Shown here in pieces: positions 1 to 12,300 of a DNA stretch of 64,000 bases. This DNA is from Platycnemis pennipes (taxonomy: Eukaryota > Arthropoda > Insecta > Odonata > Platycnemididae): assembly GCA_933228895.1 (NCBI GenBank), contig OW121848.1, positions 140,820,615 through 140,884,614 of the forward strand. The letters run 5' to 3'. Numbering within the stretch: position 1 is the stretch's first letter; every line of letters starts with the position of its first letter. The position numbers were made by a program, and so were the translations under genes. The notes under the pieces are model-generated. The model was not told the DNA's origin, did no database searches, and saw nothing but the letters and a program-made list of their open reading frames with translations.

Positions 1-759
1 GGCTCTCATGATTTTTCATACACACACTTTATTTACACTTGATTGCCAAATGTTAAATGAAGTACTGAGTGATGAGGTCATCCCTGAACCCAAAAAAGAA
101 GACATCCTCCACGCATTAAATACCTTACTTCATTTCTCATTACTTCACTAAGTTGATGATGATTTTAAAGATAATTTAAGAAAAATTGGAAAAGTAATCC
201 ACTCAAAAATGGAATGATTAAAAATGCATAAAAAAATCACAAAATATTTTAAAAAGACATAATTCTGTAAATGAAATTTTACTTTCACAGGGGTTTTTCT
301 TCATTTTCATTTTGCCAGGGCAGTTTATTTGCTTGCTATGCAATGCTATTCAACTTTCATTGAGTGGTGTACTTTTCTATTTAATTATCTTGGATAACTT
401 TTTTAAACCGCCTTATTTTCAAATTTTATCTCTCAGTTCAATTCATACTCTTACACAAGCATGATTTTCTAATTATGTACATACTTGACTTACACTTGAT
501 TGATTGCCACATGTTTAAATGCTAAATCTGTACTTTTGCCTGAGCAGCCAAAAAGCTATGATTATGTTTTGAAATTCTATCATAAGTTTTGATTTAAATA
601 TAATTATCTCTCCACCACAATTAAAATAGTTTTATTTTCTACAGTGTAATATGTATGCAATATTGATCTCTTTGTAGTGAAAATAGTTTCAACATCATTG
701 TGTTCTAATACATTGTGAAATCTTAGCATATTTTTCAAAATCCGCTATTATTTTGATTT

Positions 760-830
760 TACACAGCTTGATTTTACATAACACCACATTTTTGGGTCCC
801 AAAGTGTTACATAAAATCAAGACTCTACTG
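760..830. repeat. Solo right terminus resembling a pogo/Tigger-like element
   Basis: The stretch ends in ATCAAGACTCTACTG followed by TA. Read in reverse it begins CAGTAGAGTCTTGAT, which resembles the CAGT-starting termini of the three complete pogo-like elements later in the window. No matching left end was seen to the left, so this is either the right end of an element that starts outside the window or a solo remnant. Positions 1-759 are AT-rich sequence in which I see no gene. Confidence 0.35.
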
Positions 831-869
831 TATATATTTCAATCCTAAGGTCACAGGAAGATTTTTTTT

Positions 870-1000
870 TCACTGCTGCTCTGAACAACAAGCAATGCAC
901 TGAAAATTGCCACAGGAAAAAGGCTTACTGAACTGGAAATCAAACCATAGACTTTTGGCTTCCTGGACCAATGCGTAGACCACCATGCTACCTAGGATCC
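870..1000 (-). repeat. tRNA-derived SINE copy (family A), minus strand
   Basis: On the minus strand this reads like a tRNA-derived SINE head. An A-box-like stretch (TGGTCTACGCATTGG) is followed about 30 bases later by a B-box-like GGTTTGATTTCC, then a tail with CCTGTGGCAATTTTCA. The same tail form recurs in the copies at 1008-1125, 1285-1440 and 9240-9350, which defines a family within this window. The short open frame across it is a by-product. Confidence 0.6.
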
Positions 1001-1007
1001 CTGATCC

Positions 1008-1125
1008 CATGCTGATAGTGCAGTGATTTGAACGTTGGCCCAGCAAGCTTAATTTCCATAGTTTGATTCCTGGACCAGGAAATCTTTTCCCCAGACAATT
1101 TTCAATGGACCTTTTTGCCATTTAA
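1008..1125 (+). repeat. tRNA-derived SINE copy (family A), plus strand
   Basis: Plus-strand copy placed almost back to back with the minus-strand copy on its left. It has a B-box-like TAGTTTGATTCCTGG followed by the family tail (CCCCAGACAATTTTCAATGG). The A-box half is poorly kept. Confidence 0.5.
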
Positions 1126-1284
1126 AGTGACAAAGAAAAATTCTAATAGTAGCTTATTGCTCTTTACAATACTTTATAGGATCCATTCAGGTGGACAGTA
1201 GGTTCTTTGAAGCCTAATTGCATCTTATGAGTGCCATCCATGATGGACGGTTATGTTGAACAAAATCTAGATTCCATAAATCCT

Positions 1285-1440
1285 CCTAAAAAAGTATTGA
1301 GTATCAAGGTGGTCTGCATTTGACCAGAAAGCCAAAGGTCCATGGCTCCATCCCCAGTCTGGGAAAGTTTTTTCCTCTGGCAATCTTCAATACCTAAGGC
1401 CACTGGTTGATACAAGTAGAGCTCATCAAATACTAAGGTC
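1285..1440 (+). repeat. tRNA-derived SINE copy (family A), plus strand
   Basis: It contains GGTGGTCTGCATTTGACC (A-box-like) and, about 35 bases on, a weak B box in GGCTCCATCCCCAGTC. The family tail TTTCCTCTGGCAATCTTCAA follows. The three copies at 870-1440 form a small SINE cluster. From 1441 to about 2200 I see no gene. Confidence 0.5.
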
Positions 1441-2229
1441 AAAGTCTAGTTAAATTAACACATCAAGCCAGGGGGCACAGATGCTATCCCTGTACCTTTC
1501 CCCAGAAATATTTGTTGCTCAGTAAATCACTTGGCATGGATTTAGTTGGAGGTTTCCTGAAAGGCTTCTCACAGATTTGGGCCAAAGATCACAGGATCAT
1601 GCCACTGCTCTTCTCAATGAGCTATCATGCAGTCTGAAATACACCAATAAACCCTACAAATAATAAAGGGTAATACACATTATTACCAATATAATAAGAC
1701 CTGTCAGGAAAGAAAATAAATATGAACATAAGTCACATGAAAAGAAGAAACAAAGTAATCAAGAAGACTCTCAAGATTAGAAATTGAGTAGAGCTACATA
1801 AAACAATTTCCAGACTATGTCCAGCTGAGATAATACAAGCCTTCTTAATCATCAACACAACTGAATTACATTAACACTTAATTAGGTATACAATGAGATA
1901 AATTACTTGAAGGAAAATAATTTCATAAAACATTGCATATAAATACTAAGCTTGGGAGAAATGAAGAAAAATGAATAGCTCATAGCACATAACTACCGTA
2001 AGTGGGAAAATAATATGAAGAAAAGGTGGTAAAAGTAGTAGTAAGAGGATATGGAGAAACCCATAGGTTAAGTAGATACTCTGTTGTCTCTCTAAGGCTA
2101 GGAGTACAAGCTACTTGGGGTTGCACATAACTCCTAGAGGATCTGTCCTCAGGTGGATGATAGGGGAGATCCATCACTGGTATAGAATCTAGACTGGTCT
2201 AATTAAAACTGTTAAAAATCTCAATACCA

Positions 2230-3665
2230 AGCCTTTGGACTATACATCAGATAAAAGGATACGACGTATGCTAAGAAAAAGGATGATGCTTTTTGCTAAC
2301 TGGTATGTGTAAAGTCTTTCTCAGAAATAATGAAGTAGCAAATGAACTAAAAAGGATTTAAGTACATATTGCTGATCTACTAGGAAAAAAGGATAAGGCT
2401 CTGTACATGTAGACTACTATGGTACATTTTGTAGTGTAGTCCCAAAGGACAAAAAGAGCCCAGCAGGGAATATCTATTCTAATTTGAAAACGTCCAAGAA
2501 AACATATACTAACTTCATGGGAGGCTATTAATGAAAGATTGATAAAAATGAAATCTATTTACAGTTATAATATCACCATATTGAGTGTATATGCAATAAA
2601 TGAAGTTTCCCCTGCTGATGAAAAATGTGAAATTTTTAAATACCTAAATGAAATAATAAACATTAGCAAATTTGAAAAACTATTAAATGGAAAATTCAAA
2701 TAGCAGAAATGTGAATAAATTAAATAATAAAGACATAGGAAAACACAGAAACTCTTAATGAAAATGGATTCAGACGTATAACACTGTGTATACAAAATAA
2801 ACTAAGAAATGCAAATGGATTTTTTGAACATAAACATAGACATAAATATATCTAGACCCAATCTATTAGAAATCTTAAATCTGCCTCATTATAAAACAAA
2901 TCTCAGAGTTCAAAGTACAGGTAAAAAGAGTACAAGTTCAAAGTGTAAGACAACTTCATCAAAGCTGACTAGGTGAAAAACTACAGTACCCACCAGAAAA
3001 TTTTTTGAATTGCAGAGGATCTTCACAGATCCATCCAAGTGTATACATGAAGCTGCTTATGAGTCTTTAGGTATACATGAAAAGAAAACTATACTGGTGG
3101 GACCTCAAGATAGAAAAAGAAATGGAGGTAAAAAGGATAAAATATAATTGATACCACTATAAAAGCAGACAATGGAGGTATACTAAGTCACAGAAACAAA
3201 AGTATCTAAAATAGCACAGAAAAAGAATGTGTGTTATAAGAAGAAATGTAACCACGGTAAAACCTATATTGGCGGAGCAGGAAGAATAGAAAATTGGAGG
3301 TATTTAAAATCACTGAGAGAGGATAAAAAGAAAGATTTAAATATCATCCACATATTATAAAGAAAAGTGGGTGACATACTTTGTGGGGTTAATTATAGAG
3401 GATAGGAATTAATTTAACAAGGAAAAACATAAAAACCACTGTTCCACGTCCTTAACAGTACAATGGAGTGAGGTTAAAGAGGACTGCAAATCTTTGAAAA
3501 ACAAGAGCAGCTGGCCCTAGAGAACTAAACATACGGTTATGAACTACTTTACACCTAGTTAGCAGAACTTTTCCACAAATGCCTACATGGTGGAGGTTCT
3601 GGAAGAATGGTAATTTTCACTGATCAAGATGATATAAAAAAGCAATCAGCACGACTGCCATGATA
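2230..3665 (+). pseudogene. Decayed LINE, endonuclease-region remnant
   Basis: Frame-by-frame reading of the plus strand gives fragments typical of the apurinic endonuclease of non-LTR retrotransposons. An example near 2510-2700 is SWEAINERLIKMKS, then TILSVYAINEVSPADEK. Further on, around 3010-3080, a frame gives DPSKCIHEAAYESLG. Many stops and frameshifts interrupt it. The right end is cut by the dimeric repeat at 3682-4757, and LINE-like sequence resumes at about 4760, so I infer one LINE copy split by a later insertion. Its reverse-transcriptase core is not recognisable. Confidence 0.5.
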
Positions 3666-3681
3666 ATCATAGAATATCGGT

Positions 3682-4757
3682 AGAGACACGACATTTTCAC
3701 GAAAAGTTTTTGCGGCAGGATTCAAGAAATAGGCGACTTTAGGGTTTAATCGCGAAATTAACCGTGTCTTCTTTGAAACCTGATTTTTTTAAAACGAAAT
3801 TTGAGATATTTTGCAAATGCCGAATTTTTGTAGCATGAAATATTTTCTTTAGTGATGGCCGGATCGGATCTTTCATTTTTCTCGGTTCCTGATTCGGATC
3901 CAAAGACACGGGAGTAAAATCGGATCCGGATCGTAGATATTAAATTTTCGCGGCTTAGCGATCGAAACGCCCCGTGAATGGAATGTAGGTGCGGTAGATA
4001 TTGACAAGAAGAGGATGTGTAACTAAGGTCACGTAATTAGATTAAACGTTCCCGTGCATCTAGAAGCAAAATAAAGAAATATGACCTTTTTCCCCCATGA
4101 CCTCGGTATCGCGGGAAAAAAAATACGTAGGATGTCATACGGGTAGCCTACATTCGCGGGGATCAGGCGTACAACGAGAGCTAGTGTACTGTGCGAAGTT
4201 CGATCCCAATCGCAGTTTATTTTTTTCTTTCAGGAACTGCATCGAAAATGTTTTCATATTCAATTTCAAACCATTACATCTGAATACTTACTTTATTATA
4301 CTTTGTTGTTTAAATTAGATTTACAAATGTACCACTCATAAATTAAGGATGGTCGGACGGATCCAAAGAACCACGGGTCTTTCATTTCATTCGCTACTGA
4401 AATCATATCCAGGGACAGTAAAAATTCAGATCCGGATCGGAGATTTTAACATCTCACGGCCTCGTGATCGATGCGCCCCGCGAATGGAATGCACGTATGG
4501 CAGATACCAACAAGGAGAGGTTAAGTAACTCGGGTCACGAAATGAGAAGAAGATTTTTTCCGTGCCACAAACGAGGAAAACAAAATAAAAAATACTCGTC
4601 TTGACCTTTTTCTCCATAGGCCCGGATGTGCGAGAAAAAAGTTAAGCCGAATGTCATTCGGGTCGCCTACATTCGCCATATTTCCCGTGAACCTATGAGA
4701 GCGTAGTTGTTAAAAATGAGGGCTAGTGTACTGCCAGTCGCGAGTTCGATCCTTAAC
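3682..4757 (+). repeat. Dimeric interspersed repeat, copy 1
   Basis: Two related units lie in tandem, at roughly 3850-4240 and 4347-4757. Each carries GGATCGGAGATTTTAA-type sequence, then CCCCGYGAATGGAATG, then a segment containing CCTACATTCGC, and ends with GAGnGCTAGTGTACTG followed by a B-box-like AGTTCGATCC. The tRNA-like ends suggest a SINE-like origin. A second copy at 29240-30205 is nearly identical over most of its length. This copy sits inside a decayed LINE. Confidence 0.75.
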
Positions 4758-4759
4758 AC

Positions 4760-5200
4760 TACCTAAGAATACAGCCGTGACGTAGAAGTAAGGAAACACT
4801 TCTTTAGAACATACATCTCTGTCAAGCCTGAAAGCATTTGGAATGTGATACTGCAGAAGAATAATGAAGATCAAATGGATTGCCTAAGTGACAAACTAAG
4901 AAATCTAAGAGGAGTGGGAGAAAAGAGAAATCTTCTGAAAACCATAAGAAGAAAATAGGACAACTGGATCTGCCATAGTATGAGATATTGTAGCCCAATT
5001 AAGATAATTCATTGAGGGAAAGTCAGTGAGGAGAATGAAAAAGGAAGACCTCATTAAATACATGAAATAAGTTGTGAGGGATGTGAAAGAAAAGAATTAT
5101 ATAAATAGAAATGGATTAACCCACAGGAAAATCGAGTAGAGAGCTGCATCAACCAGCCTTAGGATTGTTCACTGCTGATAATTATGGTGAAAAATGGTTA
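4760..5200 (+). pseudogene. LINE 3' end remnant
   Basis: The plus strand reads as the C-terminal tail of a non-LTR reverse transcriptase. Recognisable pieces are a KAFGM-CRRIMKIKWI region near 4830-4880, EKREIF near 4920, and VVRDVKEKNYINRNGLTHRK near 5070-5130, separated by stops. This matches the usual tail of LINE proteins in which a WCYRRMLKI motif precedes a region ending in RRxxWR. It is probably the 3' continuation of the remnant at 2230-3665, displaced by the dimeric repeat. From 5201 to 5676 nothing is recognised. Confidence 0.6.
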
Positions 5201-5676
5201 TTAATGTGCTTCTAACCTACTTATACACATATGTATATTAATATTCAATAAAATGACCTTTCTAATGAGAAGATAATAAAAATAAATGATGATGAAGACT
5301 TTTATCTTAGTATGTACATAATAAATTCCTGCCTACTCCCTAATGTTCAGTAAAATTAAGTTTTCGAGAAGATTCCTTATATTTGAAAATATTGTTAATC
5401 TGTTACAAATAATATGGTTAATAAATGTAAAATAAAAATAATTCACAATAAATTGCATAATAACAAACCTAAAATCACAAAACATTGGATAAAAATTGAA
5501 ATAAAACACAATGAACCATTTTAGTGGGTGGATTTTGTCCTTATAGGTAGTCCAGAATACCAGTCCTTCAAGAGTTAAACTTTCTTCGCATACCGTAAAT
5601 TCTCGATTGTGTACCCCAGGTTAATGAGCCATTGGCTAAAAGAATACTTGCAATTTAGACAAGTTGTGTACAACCC

Positions 5677-5925
5677 ATGATGGCTATGTGGGTAGAGCGC
5701 TGAGCTACTGACCAGAGGGTCCTGGTTTCAAATCCCAGGCTAGAGCCTTTCTGGACACCCCCACTTAAAACATCCCCGTGATTCGATTTTCTGCATGCGA
5801 GAACTTCATAGGAAATCACAGGTGGCTCAGGAAAAGGAACTGGCCCCCATACCCTGAATGTGTGAATTTCACATGCCGATGGCTTAGTTGGAGTTAGCTC
5901 TACCCTCACCTATCAAAAACCAAAC
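5677..5925 (+). repeat. tRNA-derived SINE (family B)
   Basis: The head looks like a tRNA. GATGGCTATGTGGGTAGAGC (A box region) is followed about 30 bases later by a good B box, GGTTTCAAATCCCAGG. The body continues to about 5925 and contains a second tRNA-like word near its end (GGCTTAGTTGGAGTTAGCTC). It lies within 60 bp of the donor side of an LRRC49 exon. It is different from the family A SINEs. Confidence 0.6.
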
Positions 5926-5976
5926 TTCAATTTAGCCAAGCATATCAAAATATTGATTCACAAGGAAATTACATAC

Positions 5977-6350
5977 CTCACATCCATTGATAACTCTCAA
6001 TCCCCAATGATGAAGACGAAACACAGCATAAGATCTCCAGTTCTTTGTGGTTATAGGGTTTCCCTCATCATCAATTTGCAATGACGTTAAACCTTGGACC
6101 TCAGCCAGAGCATTAATTTGACCAAGGCAATAAATGTTAGTTTCCCGGAAGCAGAAATGCTCCACATTAGGGAACAATTGTTTAATTCTTCCAAAGAGAA
6201 GAGAAACACTGTTGAAACTAATATAATTAAATTTGACACTGAGAACTTCGCTGGCTTTCGATGGGTTCCAAGGTTTGTCAATATGACGAAGAGCACCTTG
6301 TCCATAAATACTCAGACACTTATCTTCTATTTCAATGAGGTAGTCACCAC
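5977..6350 (-). CDS. LRRC49: LRRC49 exon: C-terminal domain
   Basis: Acceptor AATAATTTCAG precedes 6350 and donor GTATGT follows 5977. The exon begins with two bases that complete a Gly codon split with the previous exon, then encodes 124 codons and ends in phase 0. Motifs YLIEIEDKCLSIYGQGAL, FCFRETNIYCLGQINALAE and LQIDDEGNP match the conserved module of LRRC49 that follows the linker. The next exon downstream is not recognised in the remaining 5.9 kb. Confidence 0.9.
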
Positions 6351-9300
6351 CTGAAATTATTGCATTACATTCAAATCCCACCTTCAGATATCACTTGCCT
6401 TTGCTTAAAAAAGTTCAGCTATAAGGGAGAATTATTTAGAATAGCATTACCAGTGCTCATATTTTTAAAGTTAATTCAATATCTTTCATCAAATACTTTT
6501 TAAAATATTGCCATTATCAGTGAAGCCTTAATGCCTACTTAGAAGTACACTTGACAAATGTTATAGACCATAAACAATGCTCACATTTAATAAATATAAG
6601 AAGTATGAATTGAAGGAGTTGAGAATCAGGTGAATGTTACAGGAGAAAGGGCTGGGGTGAGAAAGATATGAATGAATGCTGTGAAAGGGAATATGTACAA
6701 GGGAAATAAGAAATCTAAGGATCAAGGGTTAATAGATGAAACAATCTATTAACATGAAATGAGGAAAAAATAACGTTTTGCCTGTTCTAACATGTACTTG
6801 ATATGTGTTGAATGTGTGTGATAGCTGTAGGATCAATACAGTAAACTCTTGATAATACGAAGTTTAGATTATACGAAGCAAAACTTCCGGTCCTGACGAA
6901 AAGCCTATAGTAAATACATGGCAATGTTCAAAAATACGAAGTTTCGAAGATACAAATTTTTCGAAAATATGAACTTCGTTCCCTAGGGACAAAAGGAATT
7001 AATTTTTATGAATCTCGGCGAAAAACTGCTTCAGGATAAATATTTTTGATGGCGTAGACACCTTACAATTCAGTGTTGCTGATTGTGGTGCATCAATAAT
7101 GAAATGTAAGAATAGCGTTGCATTCATCTCCCACATATGCCAGTTTCTCCCCATCATTTTTTGCATCATCTTCTCCATCACTTTCAGTAGAAAAGAAAAA
7201 ATATTACCTCCCAAGATCATTTATTGAGTTGACGATACTAAAGACGCCACAAATAATAACCTGTGAATGATATTTTTTTCTGGAAACGGTATTACTGTCC
7301 GTCGCAAAATTGCGTCACCCGAGTTTGAAGACTAATATCTCAAAGGTGGCTCAAAGGATTTTAAATGAAGAACATGATATTTAAGCTTGTTTATTTTTGC
7401 GTTTAGTGATGGCATACAAAATTTTTCGCCATCTATAGTAATTTCAGTGTGTGCTTAGAAACGGAATTTCGGGAGACACAGGTATATTTCCACAGCGTTC
7501 TAAAGTGACATGATGGCCATTCTTAAAAATGACACATTCTGACACTATTTACCGAGTCCTATTGACTCATGTACAGTGATAGGGTAATTGGTTTTCCCCC
7601 GCTGGTAAATGCCTGTAGTGGTCAATTCATCTCGCGACTGATGGACAAACTCTGACTAGGCAACAACACGCACCTCTCCTTTTCTTTTCTGGGCATGGTC
7701 CTGGCAGCTCATCGTGCCATTTCCATAATAAATGTTAATCGATACTGATTAACCAAAGAATTCCTTTAAGGTTTTATTAGTGGAATAGACGTGATGAGCT
7801 CGAGAGCAATATAAAGTTCCTAATGGCGATTTTCAGGGATGCGCGGAACGGAAAGTAACGTAGTCTGACTTTTTAATCAATGACTAAAATACTAATGAAT
7901 TAAATAATATGAAACTTCGTGTTGTTATTAAGAAAGACCTTGCTACAATATATGTGAAGTAAGTTTAGATATTTCAATCCGTGTTGTTATTACCGAGCTG
8001 TAAAATGCGATGCAACCGTTCGGTGCCCGGGAAAATATGCCAAAATTCCGTTTCCTAGCACACACTGAAATTACTATAAACGGCGAAAAATTTTGTATAC
8101 CATCACTAAACGGACAAAAAATATACAAGCTTAAATATCATGTTCTTCATTTAAAATCCTTTGAGCCACCTTTGAGATATTAGTCTTCAAACTCAGGTGA
8201 CAGGAACTTTACAACAGACAGTAGATCCATGCTATTTTCAGGTATGATTGGGTGATAGAGGTCTAATAAAGCGTGGTTGGGCCAATTGCCATCATAACAG
8301 CGAAGATGTGTGAAGCAAAATTCTACTTTTAGCATCCATACTAGTTTCCTTTCTCTACTGACTGGATTCCGAAACTAAAATTCTTATTAAAAATGTTCAA
8401 CTTTTGTTCTATGTACGTATTCGATACTGGGAGGAAATTTTACCAACACTACCATCGCCGACTTAAGAGCATTGACTTAGGAAATACAAGTAGGTACTTA
8501 TTTTACAATCTTTTATGACACGCATATTTTAAGAACGCTTTCACGAACAACCAAAAAAGTTATACAATGCTGCTGAAGACAAAAAAGATAGAGAAAATAA
8601 AGATGTTCGAAATTACGAAATTCGATATTATGAAGGGCTGATTTCCCGGTCATGCTGACTTCGTATTAGCGAGAGTTTACTGTAGCACCATTATAACCTA
8701 GGGTAGGAATGTAATTCAAAGACCAGGCAATAGCCTTTAGAAAATGTTATATCTGGTATATTAAAGTGCATTTCCCATTTTAAGACTGAGGTTTTACTTC
8801 TAATGCAGCCTGGTTGTAACACTTATACATAATTGTCACACATGATAACACATAATTATTGAAATCTGGTCTTGTGGCAAGTTACACTTGATATTGAAAT
8901 TGGCAAAATAGTTTTTAATACCACATATAGGTTTTTTTTATTAAATACCATACGTTGTACATTCCAACTTCCCCCTCCCCAAAAAAATTATTTAGTCCTT
9001 TGTTAAGTTGTTGTATTGAAATAGTCAGGAAATATGCATACAATATAGCAAATACAAATTCGCTTTTATTAATGTGAAAATTATTTAGAACAGATGTTTT
9101 TCAAGATGCCTACAAATGAATTGGCAAAGGACAATTTAGGAGAAAATGATGGTTTGTAATAACCTAGTCAAAACATATATAGCTTTTAAGTTTATATGCA
9201 GTCTTCAACATCAAGGGTTTTAATAAGATTTTATTGGTTGGGATGAACAGCTAGCAAGTGAATTGAAAATAGCCAGAGGAATCTAGGCTTCCTGGGAATT

Positions 9301-12300
9301 GAACCACTGACTTTTTGCTTGCTGGATTAATGAGCAGACCACAAGAATACCTAGGATTCCTGATCTCAAAGACAACTTTGAGGAGGATTATATAAGCTAG
9401 TATCATTGTATGCATGTGATGATAATGAGAGAAGTTGAATGGATGAAGGGAAGAAGGTAATTTTGTCTACTGGCTGTCCATTGGAAGGGTAGAAGGAAAG
9501 ACTTATTTTTAGTAGGTGACAAAAACAAGAGAAAGATGGGAATAGGGCCTGAATCAATTTCCATTGATAGGATTGGTTTAAGCACTGAAAATATATCAGA
9601 ACTTATTCCAAATTCTATCATTACTCTGAGCGATGATCCAAAAATCGGTCATAAGAGCAGGCACATAGTTGGGATGAACGATTAAAATTAATTGTTAAAA
9701 ATGTACTTAAGTATTTAACTTAACTGTTACTTTTTAGAAGAGTTAACTTTTAATCATTAAAATTATACATTAACTGATACAAAACTAACTAAAGTTAATT
9801 TTTGTCAAATGTCGACCTGTTCGGATTAGGGTACAAAGCTTGCATGACATACAAAGGGGAAAATAAAATGGTATCTAAGAATGCAATATAGCTGGTAGTT
9901 GTGCAAGAATGTAATGAATAGGCCCAGATGAATACATCTAAACAAAAGTGGGGTAGAGTGGAGTGACCGCAGAAAAATTTCGAAAAGTATTCCCTGACGA
10001 GAAAACACAAAACCACACGAAGACATGTCCCTGAGGGCTCATATGCCACTTGGCAACATCATGTTGCCAATAATACACAGTTGAATTTAAAATGCCATTG
10101 TTGTGACCCAGTATTTCAAATATTTTTAAAAATTGATACGGATAGAAAAAACCACATTGTCAGTTTGCAGTCTTTGGTTTGTTTGCCAAAGTAACTGAAA
10201 AAGTAACTTTAAACATAAAAGTTACTTTTTTTAAACTTTAACTTTAATCAGTTACCTTTCCAGAAGAGTGACTTTTTACTTTTTCCAGTTACTTTTTACA
10301 GAGATTAACTTAAACTTTAATCAGTTAATTTTTTTGTAACTTTCCCAACTATGAGCCAGCATCATCTAGTGACTAAATTTTTAGCAACAAAATTGGTATC
10401 TCACCAAGGTAATATTTTCTAATATTTTCCAAGAAAACATAACAATAATGTATGCAAGTGATGCTATCATCTCATAACACTCTGGAGTGTTGTGGAAATG
10501 TAGGAGTTCCATTATGGAGATTAACTTATTATGATAGTCATAGAAAATTCTACACTTTTATCTTGGCATTTCAAGGTATACTTTCCAGATGCCCATGACT
10601 TTCAAATTTTTATGGATGCCTTGTTAATTATCCAACTTATTTTCACTTACCTTGCTCTTTTGTGCGACTTGGAAGCACAGAAATTTTCTTGTTGTTTTTT
10701 CCAGTGATAATCCTCATCTGTGATCGATGGGATACTTTTTTCATCCTTTCATTAACCAATGGATTTCTAGTGATCCATTTTCCATCTTCAAATACTTTGG
10801 TACTGTCTACTGTTGGCAGATCAGAATCATCCTCTTCCATACAACTTAGAGATGTTCCTCCTCCATTATCAGCTTCTTCAGATGAAGAGTCATTACTACT
10901 ATCGCTAGGCAAAGAACTTAGAGAGCTATCAACATTCTGTTCAGCATTTGATTGGTAATCATTTTTACTTTGCATCAAAGAGGTGGTAAGTGGATGGACA
11001 AAATTACTAACACAAGAATCAGCAGAATCATTAAGCGAAAACTGTAACACGTTTCTTGATATTCCACCAGATTTCTCAACTGCGAAGTTGGGTACGTTTT
11101 CAGGTGTATTCATCAATGGGGCCAATATTGGTGGTAGCCGGAGTGGTCCAAGAGAAGACTGGGTGGAGGATGAATGAGTGGTTTGGTTTTCAGAACTATT
11201 AGAGTATGTTTTCTGGGAAAAATTCTGCCTCTTTCTATGAGCAGCACTGGCAATTTTTCGAGTCCGTGGATGCTCAAGTTTAGCACAAGAAGATGATTTT
11301 GAGCTTTTATCATGATTCCTCAGCAGATCTCCTGACTTCTGAGTAACAATTTGAGTGGAATCTAATCCAGAATCATCACAAATTAATGTGCTTGGAACAG
11401 AAGAGGGCCTCTCATTAAACATTTTTGAATGCTCACCTTCACTCTCTCCCTTTAACGAACTAGGATAAGAAGGCAGGTTTTCGGTTAGTTTACTTTCTTT
11501 TTTTACCAATAATTTTGCCTGTGAACGCAAAAGCTTCCAGTGCATTCTTGCTTTTGAAATCACCTCTTGTTTCTTAGCATCAGCTGATTCATAAATTTTT
11601 AAATGCGCAAACTCTTCACAAAATGGTACTTTGCTTTTCCTCCATTCCATGGCTGACTTTTTTATGTCATCAGAAATTTCCATCTGATTGAGTAATTTCA
11701 AGTTTCTCACATAGGCCACAAGGAAGTACACACAGTCTCCCATGAGGGACACAGGGTTGCCATCAATTGTTAGTTCTTGCAGATGAAGAGCACTTGCCAC
11801 ATCATGCATGTCATTGATACTGAAAGAAAGAAGCAAACGAAGGAACATGAGCTTTATAGACATACAGAAGGTTTCACAACACAAATGTATTATGCCAGTG
11901 AACCCCCCTGAAAGGGCTCAGAATTGATCAAGAGAGAGTAAATTAAATTAATAAGCCAAAAAAGCATACAAAAACATGCATTCAATAATTGAATTATCTA
12001 ATGTAATGTTTACAATCATGAACCACAAAGGGTGCAACAAGCATTTCATTTCTACAACTTCTCCCCAATACACATCTACTCTTTACAACGTTTAAGTCTT
12101 TTTAATAAGTAATACACTTCTCAACTAGTCAACTACTCTTTCTTTTTCTATTTCTCACAGACCATTATGTGCAGTTTGTAGAGCAAAGGATTATTTTATA
12201 AGAGGGGGTGGCAAACTTTTCGGTTGAATGAGCCAAACAAGTACCCTAACAATTTAAATTATTTGAGAGCCATATATATTTCTTTTACATAGGAAAACAT

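Noticed and set aside
5655..5909. 84-codon minus-strand open frame
   Set aside because: It is the antisense of a tRNA-derived SINE, including its A and B boxes.
6094..6354. 86-codon plus-strand open frame
   Set aside because: Antisense shadow of the LRRC49 C-terminal exon.
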